Source: Fomitopsis serialis (Eukaryota > Basidiomycota > Agaricomycetes > Polyporales > Fomitopsidaceae). Taken from it: a DNA stretch of 64,000 nt. The DNA lies in the NCBI RefSeq assembly GCF_022376445.1, contig NW_025954969.1, positions 496,001-560,000 on the forward strand. Reading direction: 5' to 3'. This document shows, one piece after another, positions 23,320 to 35,792 of the stretch. The first letter of the stretch is position 1. Every line of letters starts with the position of its first letter. A program made the translations under genes and the position numbers. The notes under the pieces are model-generated. The model worked only from the letters and a program-made list of their open reading frames with translations. It had not been told where the DNA came from and did no database searches.

Positions 23320-23389
23320 TGTCGGGCGTCTCGCAAAGCGTAGCTCACCCCTTAGATCGAGCTTTGTAGAGTCGCTGTATGTCCGTAGC

Positions 23390-25538
23390 ATGCCTGCGGT
23401 ACCGACACTCTCCCTCGTCGTCCTAATATCCTCCTTTCTCTTCACACTCATCTCACGACAGTCATCGCAGGCTACTGAGGCTCTCACCGGACCCGCCTCC
23501 GGCATTCATAACGACTATTCTCGGATTCTACTGCTCTCTGCGCACCCCGATGACGAATGCATGTTCTTCGCACCCACCTTGCTAGGTCTTCTTGCGCAAG
23601 GCACTGCTTCTGTGGATGGCCGAAGACCACCAGAAGTCTTCTCGCTCTGCCTGTCAGTTGGAAATGCGGATGGACTTGGGAACATGCGTAGGGACGAGCT
23701 CGGTCGAAGTTTGGACGTGCTCGGCGTGCCATCCAGCCGTCGATGGGTCGAGGATAGGAGGTGAGCTTACTTTTTAGCCATCTCGGGGGTATGTTGGCAT
23801 ATAGACGAGACAGCCCATCCCGTTGCTATCTGTGCAGATGTGTATGGCAGCTGCCTTCTGGTTCTCTGACACGTAGTTGCCATGCTGCGTCCTCACTTTG
23901 AGTAGGCAGAAACTTTTGGTCGTTTCATCAGACCCGACGTCACTCGTCTTCTGTGATCAATGTCTGGCATACCCACTCAATTATTCCCCCAAGGACTTTA
24001 CCATCGATTCTCGGAGGCGAGAATAAGGTTTGGCACGCGAAAGTCTTCGCTCGCTCACTTTGTGACCCACGAGGTCGAGTTGGTTGGACTTGCGTGCGCC
24101 GAGCGTATGATCCTTTGTAAAGGATGCGCGCTTCCACTCTTTCTGCGTACGCGTCATACCTAGTCGGGTTCGTTGTATACCGTTTCCATGTCCGGTTGCA
24201 TCAGCTCGGTGGCGAAACTTTCGGGGGAGGAGACATTGACATCATGCTACCGGCATTGCAACTCTTCACGACCGTCCAAAGTGTCTTGCAGTCCATTCAA
24301 TCACCAGACCTGCGTCATACTCGGTCCCAAGTCCATCAGAGGACATTCATAACTGGGCTCGCTGAGTATATTCCACACGCCATATACGGTATGCTTGATC
24401 GTTTTCTACATCAGGCGCTAGAGCGATGTACTTTTCTGCACAAGCGCCCGCACGGTGTGTTGCAATAGCTCCCAGCCTTGCGTATCGTTTCTGCTGAACA
24501 GTCGAGATGCTACCTCGGTCTCGTATAGCTCCGCAGCAGGGCAATTGCCTCCGGGGAGCGGAGGTAACTGACAGTGTTCCAGGATCGATGCGTGATCCTT
24601 GAGACGCACTGCTCGGCATTTGTTCCGCCCAAGGTTCGCCCAGTCTTGGGGTTCTCCCATTCGCAGGCGGCAACACCACCGGATCGTGCCCTCGCTCCGT
24701 AGGTCCGGTCAAGGTGCAGCGCCCACAAGTGCGATGGTCTATGGGCATGACTCGTGCGGGTTGGGCGAACATGCGCATCTACTTATCTGCACTTCACGGA
24801 TCTCCGTCCGCGGGGAAGATTCAGATCGGACTCACAGAACTTGAACCGTAGTGACCTGCAAGACAACTTCACCGCACAGTGGGACTACGACACCGTCGCG
24901 GACGTCGTCCGACCATACGTCCTCGAGAACCGCATCACGACGGTGCGTCATCGTACACCGGCTATCCCGTCTCGTCTCCCTGACGGCATCGTCAACGCGC
25001 GCAGATCCTGACATTCGACGCGTACGGCATCTCCGGGCACCCGAACCACATCTCGCTGTGTCACGGTGCAGCACGCCTGCTCTCGTCCTTCCCATCCTCC
25101 TCGGACTCAGACGACAGCGCACTCGCCCGGCCGCGACTGTTCACACTCGTCTCCGTCCCCCTCGTATGGAAGTACACCGGTCCTGCGAGCCCGCTTCTAT
25201 TGAAAGCGAGCTCAGCCATGTCCGACGCTCTGCGGACCTTGCGCCTGGCGCCCGCGGAGGCGCCCATTCCGCCCGCGCGATCGTCCGAGGAAGGAAGGAC
25301 GCAGTCGAGAGCGGGGAAAGGACGCGGTGGTGTGGGCGATATGGGCGTCCGGCGAGGGCCAGCGTTCGTGGCTGGCGTGCGGGAGTATGTGACGGCCCTG
25401 CGCGCGATGATGCAGCACCGCTCGCAGTTGGTGTGGTTTAGGTGGTTATACGTCGCGTTCTCGCGCTATATGTGGGTGAACGAGTGGGTGGAGGTCGTCG
25501 TTTCTCCGGATAGTGCGGACAGCGCTCCATCTAGTTAG
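23390..25538 (+). CDS. GPI biosynthesis GlcNAc-PI de-N-acetylase (PIG-L/GPI12 family)
   Basis: Removes acetate from N-acetylglucosaminyl-phosphatidylinositol, the second step of GPI anchor synthesis at the ER. Exon 1 (23390-23760) codes an N-terminal membrane segment (LVVLISSFLFTLI), then LLLSAHPDDECMFFAPTL with the metal-binding His/Asp/Asp motif, and LGNMRRDELGRS. Exon 2 (24852-24942) codes SDLQDNFTAQWDYDTVADVV. Exon 3 (25005-25538) codes LTFDAYGISGHPNHISL with the second metal-binding His, then WVNEWVEVVV near the end. The exons total 332 codons in frame. Intron 1 is 1,091 bp, unusually long here; intron 2 is 62 bp. The last residues differ from the duplicate at 37 kb because of an indel, so the true C-terminus is uncertain. 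Confidence 0.85.
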
Positions 25539-25666
25539 CGCGTTTAGAACAAAGTATAGAAAGGGAATTATTACGATTCGAGGGCTTCCTCGCGTGCACG
25601 CCGCCAAAAAGCTTATTTGATGTGGAGTCGTAACACGTTGGAGTTACTGAACACGCTGCGGTCGAC

Positions 25667-25726
25667 TTGTAACGTAAGGACCACGATGAAGCCTTGTAAC
25701 GTAAGGACCACGATGAAGCCTTGCAA
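25667..25726. repeat. 29-bp direct repeat, two units
   Basis: GTAACGTAAGGACCACGATG with flanking bases occurs twice in a row downstream of PIG-L. It is also present in the duplicate at about 37957-38010, where one unit is a base shorter. Confidence 0.8.
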
Positions 25727-26116
25727 AGTCGGAGCTCGAGGATGACGCGGAATGCTGAAATGGTGAAACCCCTCACAAGATGGAGATGAGAGGTAACCGG
25801 AGTGCTCCGACTGCCAACGACGATACAGAAGTGGACGTCCGTAGTAGCGCCCGGTGTCGGCATCAACTACGTCGCAAAAATAACATAGTGCGTCAGCGGC
25901 AGTGCACACGTCCGTGAGCTTTGAAACAGCGACGATTCCGAGTCGGTCGATGACATCGATTTCCCCGGCATCCTCCCTCTTGCCGTAACATCTGCAATTT
26001 CAGTGAGCTGATTCGAGTTGCGGGGTAGAGAGCAAACGAAGTGTGTACCTCGCGTCGCACAAGATCAATCAACCAGACGTAGTGTACGAGAATAGGCACG
26101 GTAGCTGCTGCTTGCG

Positions 26117-26700
26117 TCATGACAGACGTGCCGCCGGACCGCCCGCTACAGTCAAGCTCCCGATCCAATTGCGTAGCCAGCCCACTCCGTGGCCCTCCTG
26201 TGCAGGTCGGTCCGCGCGGTACGCTCCTTTCGCCCACCAGGCGCGAAATCTTGCTCCTGCGTCGACGAGCAAGGGAGTGAGGAACACGCCCGCAAGACCT
26301 CTGCGGCCCCGTAGGCAAATTCAGACGGTGGTGGCAAACCTGTGAGGGAGAGACGTACCTCAACGAGCCTTGCAAGAAAGGACTGATGATTTGGTCCCTC
26401 GTCGTGATCCACATCACCCGCCCCCACTGTACCGTAACGACCTCTGTTGCGAGCTCCGACGCGTCGCCTGGCGCATCGACCGCTTTGCCCTTGCCCTTTC
26501 CGTCCACCGCGGGTTGCTCCGCGAGTGAGCGCTCAATGTGTACGTATGGCTTGACGCTCGCAAGATAGCTCTGCTCGAAGCGCAGGTCGGGGACGGCGGG
26601 CATACGGCGCGGAGGGGTCGCGGTGGCCTGACTTCTCCAGATACTGCTGCTGAAGCTGTAGGAAGCGTGCTGTGTGTGCTAGCTGCTCGCGCTGTGCCAT
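26117..26700 (-). CDS. Small fungal DUF1770-like protein (ATG43-like?), two bases short
   Basis: The start MAQREQLAHTARFLQLQQQY is followed by SGHRDP, then in another frame MPAVPDLRFEQSYL.SVKPY, a low-complexity KGKGKAVD stretch and VQWGRVMWITTRDQIISPFLQG. An intron (26358-26301) leads to a hydrophobic segment GLAGVFLTPLLV, WLRNWIGSL and a stop at 26117. The frame change is at a run of four G's (26614-26617); six would give a continuous 175-residue protein. The PDLRFEQSYL and QGSL signatures recall the fungal DUF1770 family, to which the S. pombe mitophagy receptor Atg43 belongs. That link is from memory and moderate. It converges with PIG-L and is duplicated together with it. Confidence 0.55.
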
Positions 26701-26860
26701 GATGTTCGACTGTGTCTGCTGAGAATGGTGGGTGAGGGTCGTCGTCGCTGTCGACAGTGTCGTTGTGGACGAGAAAGAGGTGTTTGGCCCCCGCGGCGCG
26801 CCGCCGGAGGGGGCGTTAGTACCACGCGATCCCGACGCGTTGTTGGTGCATGGATGTCGG

Positions 26861-29800
26861 GCTACGGTCGCCGGCGACAGTCGACGTCCACGGTTGCTCG
26901 GGCGTCCAGGTCGCGTTTTGCAACGGACGTAGAGCGCCCGCTCCGATTGGCCGATCGCGTGCGGCTCGCTCGCTCCGTGCACGCTGATTGGCTGGAGGGT
27001 CGAAAAAAGTTGCCTTCTTTCGATCGTCCATCTCTCTTTTTTTATGTACGAGCATACGTCCGCCTCCCCGCGGGGACACTCATGTGGGCAAAACGCATCC
27101 CTGCTCTCAGTCGACGCTGCACCGGAATGTGCTCACCCTTTATGCGCTGCGACCGGATCCGCAGTCGCGAGACTGAACGAGACCCGTTTTCCACCTGCAA
27201 GTTGATAACGCGGCAGGTCTACACACTTCCCACCGTAGCGCCCGCGTTCGCAGTAGCCACATACGTCAGTCGTCGCCGCGAAAGTCACTGTCTGCGAAGA
27301 TCAGGGAATCAAATCAGTCTCGATGTGCCGTCTGCCGCGTTGGTCGCCACGCTCGATGTGCTTGTCTGCCCCGCGCGTCATCGTTGATCGATGGTCGCCG
27401 GGTCTGTGCGCGCGGGAGGTGAGCCTCTGCATCCGCCGGACAAGGACGCTCAACTAACCCATCTGCCGCGTTATCAACTCGTACATGTGCGCTCCTGCTC
27501 GCCGGAAGCAGATCTGTCGTGTCTTTGCCATCGCCGCGCTCGTATCCCTCGCGCACCCATGCCGCCGCGAGTCGCCGGAAGGAGTATATATGGCCTCTCG
27601 CCCGCGTGCTTTCACGCAGGCCACCGTGATGATGTTCGCCCGATCTACAAGTCGATAATGCGGCAGACGAGTTCTCGTCAGAAACACGTCTTTCACCGCT
27701 CGTGTACCAACTCACCTCGTCACCTCTAGTGGGCCACACCGTACTTCGCCTCCATCCTTACCCACTGCCAAGATCCGCCCTCCGTTACCCGTCGTCCACC
27801 TCGCGGCCCCGCGCTGTTCCGTCGCTCGCCGCGGCTGCATACTCAACTACCAGTTGATGACGCGGCAGACGAGCTTCCGTCAGCCAGTAATGCATGAACC
27901 TCACCGCCCTGTACTCACCTAGACAGCCGTCCCTCGCCAGCATGCTCTCCAGCGCCCTGCGTGTCGTCAGCTACCGGGCTACCATTGGCGAATGAACGCG
28001 TACCTCGACCGGAGCCGTCCCACTTATCGACACGCGGTGGCACCATCCACAGCGCCCGGCTCGTCATTCCGAGCTACCACTGGTCTTCCCTCCCGCTCGC
28101 CGGAACACGATGTGTCGTCTCCCCGCGGCAACAGCCCACGCGATTCCGCCCCACGACCCCGCTCGCCGGAATTCGATATGTCGTGTCTTCGTCAATCCGG
28201 GCCGACAGACGCTGCGGAGCAGGGCAGGTTAGTCGGGATGGCGCCAGAGATGGCTGCGTGTGGGGGACCCAGGACAGCTGTCGGAGGCCCGTTGGCCCGA
28301 CGACGATGTGTCATGTTGCAGCGCAGTGCATGGGATGCTAGGGCTGCAGACTGCAGTATACCGGCAACAATGTGCCCGCCACGACGAGGCACGTCATCTG
28401 CGGCTGACATCGCCTTGCTGGACGCGTCGCAGGCACACCACGACCATCAGGACTCGGTTCGCCGGACGGCGATACGTCGTGTCGACATTGTCCGCGTCGC
28501 GGCGAGCCAGGATGGTTCTAGGAAACCAGGACGAAGACGATATCGACGGCAGCCAGAGCGGGGGACTGAGCGATGTTCACGTCTTAGTGCAGAGGTAGGT
28601 TGACTGACCGTGGCCGTTTACAGTTGTGGCACAGCGCGTCCATCGTGTGATTGGACACGTCCCCTGGGCGCTGCAACCAGACCAGACCCTCGCGCCCGCC
28701 TTGACGTGAGCGACAGGCAGACATCGGTAGGCAGCAGCTTCGGGACCGACGAACGAAGGCGCACTGTGCCTGATTCGCTGGACGACGATATGTCGTGTGT
28801 TCGAAGGTCGGGGCTGCGAGTTGTCTGCCAGGGAGACGGGCGGCGCGCAATGGCGCAGGCGATCCGTGGAAGACCGGCGACGACGTGCGCATTGACTGGG
28901 GTACACCGCACCCTGTTCGCCGGACGATGATATGTCGTGTCATCGACGGTCCGGACGACGCATCCGAGAGGGTACTAGGGATGGAATTGTCATGCCTCGG
29001 ACAATGAGCATGACATGGTACAGCCGCGCATGGTGCAGTGGTTGCACCGGGAGGGTTCGCCAAGGAGCACCGGCACGTGCGTCGAGGCGAGGGTCCTCGC
29101 GCACAGACAAGGTAGGCTGACACCAATCGAGGTGCGCAACGAGACATCCGGCGGACGACCGCAGACGTCACATCCCTCATACGCGAGCAGCCATCACGCG
29201 TGCGTTGCGTGTGATGAGGCCAAGGGGCATGCAATGGACGAGTCCTTGCGTGACGGGCGCGAAGGGGATGAGGAAGAGAACCGGCCGGCGCGGGTGTAGA
29301 CCTGCGTTTACTCTGTGGAGGGACTCTCGCCATCCGCCTGGGCTGGTGCGCAGACGTATTGCGGGCTTCCGGGACCAGGGCCATGCGGCACACGGGCAGA
29401 CCGGGCATGCGCGTCCGACAGCTGTCAATGGTGGAGGCTTGAGACCAGGACGGTAATACGTATGGGTTCTCTGGCATACCTGGGACACTTGGCGGCTGGA
29501 CGACGAAGAGTCTACGTCGTTCGTTCTGTCCGGGATGGGTCGTAGAGGTAACGTGTCGGCGGTGGGCCGTGTACACAGCCTAGTAGTTTCTCGGAGAGCT
29601 GTGACAAGGGGTAAGTACGGGAACAGCGGCTGAAGCTCAATGGCAACTTACAGGGAGCCTCGCTCGCTGCTGTCTAATGAGGAATACATTGAGTGCACGT
29701 ATATGTGGGCTTGCTCTGCCAGGGTGATTGCCTGCGAATCAGCGTGTTCGTGAGTGCGGCTCGAGGGCGAGGGTGGCCAGGGAAACTCACCTGGTCGGTC

Positions 29801-32800
29801 CTCATCTCGGTGAGCCTACATTGCCTGCTGACCATGTGTCCTGGCGAGCACGATACCACCTGTGAGATGGGATACGGTCAATACGAGGACCTACTGTATC
29901 AGCTATGGGCTGACTTACCGAGTTGGGCATGCTGCCTGGCTTTGACTATGGAGCAGGTAGTAATCTGTGAGACGATGAACAAATGGGATTGTCAGATGAG
30001 CTATGAAGCAGATCAACTATGTTACTTACCATGGCCTGGCATAGCTTCTGCTCCGGGAGGAGAGGGCTAACGTACTCCTGTATATATACTGGAGTTTTAG
30101 CCACCGAACTCCGCGGGCGGGCTTGCTTCGGCCTCGGGCTATGTCCGGCTACCCATTGTTCACCCAATTTAGGCACTGGCGGTCAAGACTGCTTTGAGTA
30201 TCAGCGGCTGATGCGGCGGCTAAGTTGCCACCAAGTGTCTCAGACCCGATATGGTATGATTCTTTGCTCAGGCTCAGTAGTCGAGTCTACCCTCACTCTC
30301 AAATCCCAAAATGAAAATCTGTACTGCTCAGTCAACCCCTAAAACACTCATGTTCCCCAGTAGCTCAAGTCCTCAGCTTTGAACACAGACAAAAAGGGAA
30401 ACATCCGTGAGCTGATTGAATCTTAGCCGTCTGCTTCGGGGTGCTGCCCGAGAAGGCTGACCTCATCAATCAAATCTGACCCTTGGCAACCGGGGATGTT
30501 CCCCGCTGCCAGCCTCAAATCGCGAGGACATTGTCTGCCCAAGGCTGTCAGCCAATCCTGAATTGTCCAGTATTGGCTGGTACCCTTGAGCAGATCATGT
30601 CCTAGGTTGCCTTGCTCAAATATATAGATATCCTATTCTGTAGCTGCTGCTATGTACATTGATTTCCGTGGCTACAACTTTCTGCACGCGGAATCAGACT
30701 CGTCGTGCGCTAGTGCGGCCTCCGAAGCCCTCGGGCGAGCATGCCCGTCGCTTCAGCGGGCCAAGCTCTCCGCGGTCATGCACCGGATTTGCCCCGATTG
30801 GAATTCTGTCAGAACACCATGTCATCATTCCATTGCGACGGGCCTGTGCGCGTACGTCGCCACGCGAGCAAAGGCTCATGGTAGCCCGTACTCGAGTGCT
30901 CCTTCATGCCTAACAAGAGCAACTCGCGCTCAAGTACTACAGGGAAAGGCATGAGCAGTATCTGCGAGGAAGACATCCCGAGATAAGACAGTATGCAACA
31001 GACGAGCTGTGTACATACATGATCGTGGGGGAGAAAACGCGCGAGAGACGTCGCGCGCCGCCCAGAACGGCGCCAGATCGCTCGATCCGATCTCAGAACA
31101 CGAGGCTCCCAACCGCTCTGCGCGGGCGCTTATTCCTTTCCTCTGCGCGCGATCATCCTTTCTGCTGCTCCTGCAGTAGTATCTGCCTCTTGTGCTTCAC
31201 TCCGCTCGATCCTCGACTCTGCCTACCTGTAACTACAATTACAAGTACAGATATGGTATGATATGCGGCCGACGCTCACTCGCAGACGGCAAGAACACTC
31301 AGCTCACAATCAAAGGCAACTTCCGTACGAGCAGCATATTCACGTCGTAACGCGGTCTCGCTCGCGTGAACCTTCCCGACGGCGCTTCGAAGAGCGCCCA
31401 TACGTGATGCATCAATCGGAACGTACGTGTTGCCTTCCGACGGTTGTAAATTCGCTAGGGAGGAGGAAATAGCGGTTGCGTTAGTCCGGAGTTTGCAAGC
31501 GACGCCAGGGAATGGCGGGTAGCGGGTACGGGAGACCGTTCTTGGGCGGGTCCCAGACATGGTCCGGTTCCCACGCGGCGTGCCGAAGACGCACGGACCA
31601 TCCCGCGGAACGTACGAGCTATAAAAGCTAGTCTTCAATGCTGACCCTGTGCTATCCATCCTCTTCCCCGTTCTCTCCCCTCGTGTCATTCATTGTCCGT
31701 ACTTACTTGGCTTGCATTCTATCACACTACGAGCTTCTAACCCACCAACTCCGTTTCCTCGCTTCTCCGCTCTCTCTATCCATGGCCGAAGTGAACCAAG
31801 TAATGCTCGTCCACGGAACATGCTTGTCTGATGCACCCGCTGCGCTCCCAATATGGTCAGTTATTTTCTGCTAATCGCATCCAATGATCTCTCAATATTG
31901 AACCATCCGTATAGCAGGTAAGACATCCCACTTCGGTCCATTCGTGTTGTTCTGACCGTCACTCAACTTGGCTATGCCACCGACTCGGAGCCAGGCTTAG
32001 CCGCGTAAGTAGCTCGGGAATCGGTTGTGTTGGGGGTGTAGTACATTAGCGGTAAGTCTTCCGTTCATTGATCGTGTCATGAACTGCCACTCAGATTATC
32101 CTCTGTCCGTGACAGAGACTGGTGTTGTCACTCTCGGTCTACCTCCGTTGCGATCGCCGAGAGTCTATCACCGGAGTGATGATTGTCCATACCCTCTCGT
32201 TTCCACGGACCCAGGGAGACAGACGATTTGAATTGCGTCTGCACTGCTCCGAGTCATCTAGACAGGATTATCCCAACGAAGCTGTCGATGCATGATCAAA
32301 GGTGAGGTGCCGACCCTACTTGTCATACCGTATCGGCTCGGCTCACGCGACATCTTGCCAGTCGCAGATGTCATTTGCAGAACAGAATCGGTACACGCCG
32401 CGTCAACTGTTTTCTGCTTAGCTCGTGCGTTGGATTGATTCATGTCGCAATGGTTCGGTACAGTTGATATTCTGCTGAAGTCCGGGCGAGCTTGGACTCA
32501 CATCTCCTCGTGACGTGTCCATGGCCGGGGCAAGAACCTGTGAGTCGTGTCGTCGGCCCGCTGCATAAGCAGCGAACATCTGAATGACCGCAGAGGGCTG
32601 CTCATCATTGCTGCCGGTGCGGACTAACTCGTTGGGCTGGTTCGGGCAGCAGTACCGTACGGCTCCTCAGACTTGCCACGCCATCTGAGACGCGGTCCAT
32701 GTGTCGAGCTCTGGTCAGGCATACTGAGCGCGTCTCGCAAGCTGTTTGCCGGCGGCGAGTTGAAGGGATCATCTTGTTGCCCTGTTATGAGGTGGCATCT

Positions 32801-35640
32801 CGCGGTGAGTGAGGTGCTACAGGCCGGTACGCATGTCTGGCTACATACACAGTACACTAATGATATGCTCTGCCTCCAGCTCCTCTCTTCCTTCCGCCCG
32901 ATCTCCACGCTGAACAACTCCAAGGCGGCGCTAGCCAGTCCCGAGGAGCCCATCATCACACAACTCACGGCGACCCATTCGCTGAACGTGTCTTGACGGT
33001 GCGTATGTCATTGTGTCCACGGATTGGTCCAACGCTGAAACACGTCCGTAGTAGACCAGAATACGCCACACCACCAATACGGCAATGACACCCGAGAGCA
33101 AATGTCTTGCGTGCTGGAGAGGTGCGCCTATCCACCGCATATCTATGTGCAGTCTGCACGCTCCACCGTGTTGGGGAGTGTACCGTCTACGTTACATCTG
33201 CGTACTTATCACCTCGGACGTCCTCGTCCCGTACCATCTGTTTTCGTGCCCGGCCACAAATGGTGAGTCGTGTTCTTCGTATTGTAACCTGCTCCTGTCC
33301 TGCATCACCGCTTAGCCTCAACTCGTTCGACGACGGCTTGTCTCGTCAAGGGCATGTTGATACGTCTTGAGTGATGTGTACCGCCCCCGCACGTCGTTGC
33401 TTCGAGCGGATGCCCTCGTCGATTGGGTCACGGGCTCCTCCCTTTGCGGAGAACGGCACGTCTCCGGCCGTGCCAGTGCCTCTCAGGACGTGTCTTCAAC
33501 CTTCGTCTTTCAGTTCAGCATTCCGTTCGTCTCCATTCCAAGACTTGTCCACAATGCCTGCGTATGCGGATGGGATTCTTTCATTTGTCCCGCATCCGTT
33601 CCGTCAAACGGTGTGTTGTTGATGTCCTCTACCGCTTTATGTGCGTGGCTGACACGTATCTCTCTTCGCGATTGCGGTGTAGTCACGACAATTTTGCAGC
33701 TACGCGTCTCGCTTTATCGTGTGTACCCGTCCCCGACTGACGTTCGTGCCGAACAGGCATCTTTACCCCGTCAAATGTGTCGCCAGAGCAACCGATGCGA
33801 TAGACCACGAGCGGCGACCCTGCATGTTAGTACACATTGGTTTTGGACTGCACAGATCATGCTAACCGTGCGTGTCTCGTGTTCTCCTCCGCCCTGACAT
33901 GCCTCTGATGAACCTAGACGCGAGACCGGTAACGCGCGGCGCTGGCCTTGCATTCGCAGCCTCGCCTTCTCGTATGCGGATCAGAGTGTCGCCCCTGCGA
34001 GGCAACAGGCGGCCAGTTGTGGTAAGCGGAGTGCGTACGAGATCAGTATACGACGTACGTGCCTGACCGCTGTTCCTCTGCCGTCCACGTCACCGGTTCC
34101 ATGCCCCTGTTGTCCGGCGCCTCAGTGCGCGTCCCGAAGGTCGTCTTCCGTGTGATGGACGGCGGCATCGTCTATCGTGTCGACTGCTCAGACGTTTGGC
34201 TCGCGGGATGAAGTCGCTAGCTCGCGCGGTCGTCAGTTTCAAGCCCGCGCCGTCCACAAGGGCATACTAAGGTCACCTCACCGACGCCTCGGCCCCATTG
34301 ACCGGCTCTAGACCCAACTCCGTGTGCGAAACCCTGGCGAGGGCACGCGCAACGAGATCGCTGTTTGAGGAGATGCGGCGGAGGCGTGCGCTGGCGGACT
34401 GTGCGTCCCGAAACGTTCCGAACAGTCTTCGAAGAGCACGGAAGTTGCGGAGAGTGAAGGTGATCCAGGAAGGCCGGCGGTGTAGACGCGACGGTTGAGT
34501 GAGTGGTAGTGCAGTAAGCGGTCGCCGGTCACGACGTGGCGGCACAACGTCGCCAGCGCGGAACGGCAAACGTGGAGGAGAAGCAGGCGGGAAGATCAAG
34601 ATAGAAGACAAGCGAACGGCGGTGGAGGAAGGTGGATGATGCGGACAACAGACCAGCGAGTTAGTGCGACACGACGCCGGGGAACGCGAGGGCAGAGCGC
34701 CGGAGGCTGCCAGTGCCACAACGTCCAGCTGCACGAACTCGCCGCGACACTGACAGCACGACCGGCCAGCATGCATCGTGCCTGCAAGTGGCTCAGCCGG
34801 TCTGTGTTTCACGACCGTTCCGACCTCTACTAATCGCATGAACGCTACCGCCTCACTCAGTCTCTGGGACGTCTCGCCAACCACGTCAAGAAGTTCCCGT
34901 GGGTCCCGCTGTGAGACGTGGGCTTCAACGGGTGAGTGTGCCCCTTCTGCGACATGACGATGCACTCATGGTCCCTCCCGCAAGCCCGGAGAGGACGTTT
35001 GGGGTGCCATGCAAGCCGGTCGAGTGTTCGACGCCATCAGTAACCGCCATCTCAAGACGTCAGCCTCAGGGACGCGTGCCACTGTCACTGGCTACGAGTC
35101 GTGCGGGACTGAACTCACGGGCCATTGCCCTGGACGAGGGCGACAGGTCCGGCGGGACGCCGTGCGTGGTGTCTGGAGCAGACCGTTACTTACTCGTCCC
35201 GGGATCGAGGCCAGTCGCGGCCGCATCATTGCGAACCGTACGAACGTGGGCATCTGCAGGGCGCGGTGATGACAGGTACCGGGTGCGTAGAGACACATTG
35301 TAGAGCTGGAGAGAGGTGCCACTGCACCGTGCATGGCTTCCCGGAACAGTGGACGGATGCTTAGGAGGGAGGTTCGCAGGCACTGCACGCCGTGTCTCTG
35401 GGTCTCGGAACACGCTGCCTCGGAACACACTGCGGTGCGCGATAAGACGCGCAGTCGCTCGGCGTCGAACCCCAGTGTGGGCGTGACGTTGTTACGAAAA
35501 CGACACGGGGAGCTCGTCACGGCTGCAGGCTGTCCCCACACGGTGGCTGCTACTGACCAGCGGGAGAACAACAGGAGATTTACCTTCCTGCCAACAGTCT
35601 CGACTCGAGGTGAGCCCCGTCTCTACATCACTGATTTTGA
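26861..35640. other. Nearly 9 kb without recognisable genes
   Basis: Frames up to 330 codons occur on both strands but overlap antisense to each other and show no domain, splice-linked continuation or plausible composition. The section 27.5-29.5 kb holds diverged short repeats. At 31622 a TATAAAAG box is followed by a pyrimidine-rich leader and a Met at 31783 opening a frame of 30 codons, which looks like an orphan promoter. Nothing else is supported. Confidence 0.6.
27490..29520. repeat. Dispersed degenerate repeats with core CGCCGGA...GATATGTCGTGT
   Basis: The core recurs with variation at about 27505, 28097, 28167, 28455, 28775, 28917 and 29490, for example TCGCCGGAATTCGATATGTC and TTCGCCGGACGATGATATGT. 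A second motif, GCGGCAGACGAG, occurs near 27660 and 27860. Spacing is irregular, from about 70 to several hundred bases. A related ATCGCCGGACGACGACAATT is near 36130. Confidence 0.55.
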
Positions 35641-35792
35641 CGGGTGACGCGGGCCTTACAAGGCAGATGCATGAGATAATGAACGTAAAGAAGATTTATG
35701 GGAAAGCGTCGGAGGATTGGGCGGCTTGCGATGTAAGTGTCGCATTGCGTGGCCTGCAGCTGACGCTGCATTAGTAGGAGACGCAATGCTGA

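Larger units (their letters stand above)
24622..26860. repeat. Segmental duplication, copy 1
   Basis: About 2.2 kb repeated in the same orientation at 36923-39140, offset about 12.29 kb. Differences are scattered substitutions and short indels, for example a 10-bp length difference near 24664. It covers the end of PIG-L intron 1, exons 2-3 and the convergent small gene. The left edge falls inside the intron, at CCCAAGGTTCGCCCAGTC. Confidence 0.85.

Noticed and set aside
27490..29520. CRISPR-like array
   Set aside because: The repeats are degenerate and irregularly spaced, the genome is eukaryotic and no cas-like gene is present.
28584..29576. 330-codon open frame on the minus strand
   Set aside because: It overlaps several open frames on the other strand in GC-rich repeat sequence, is Arg/Pro/Ser/His-rich in a random way, and shows no domain or splice-linked extension.
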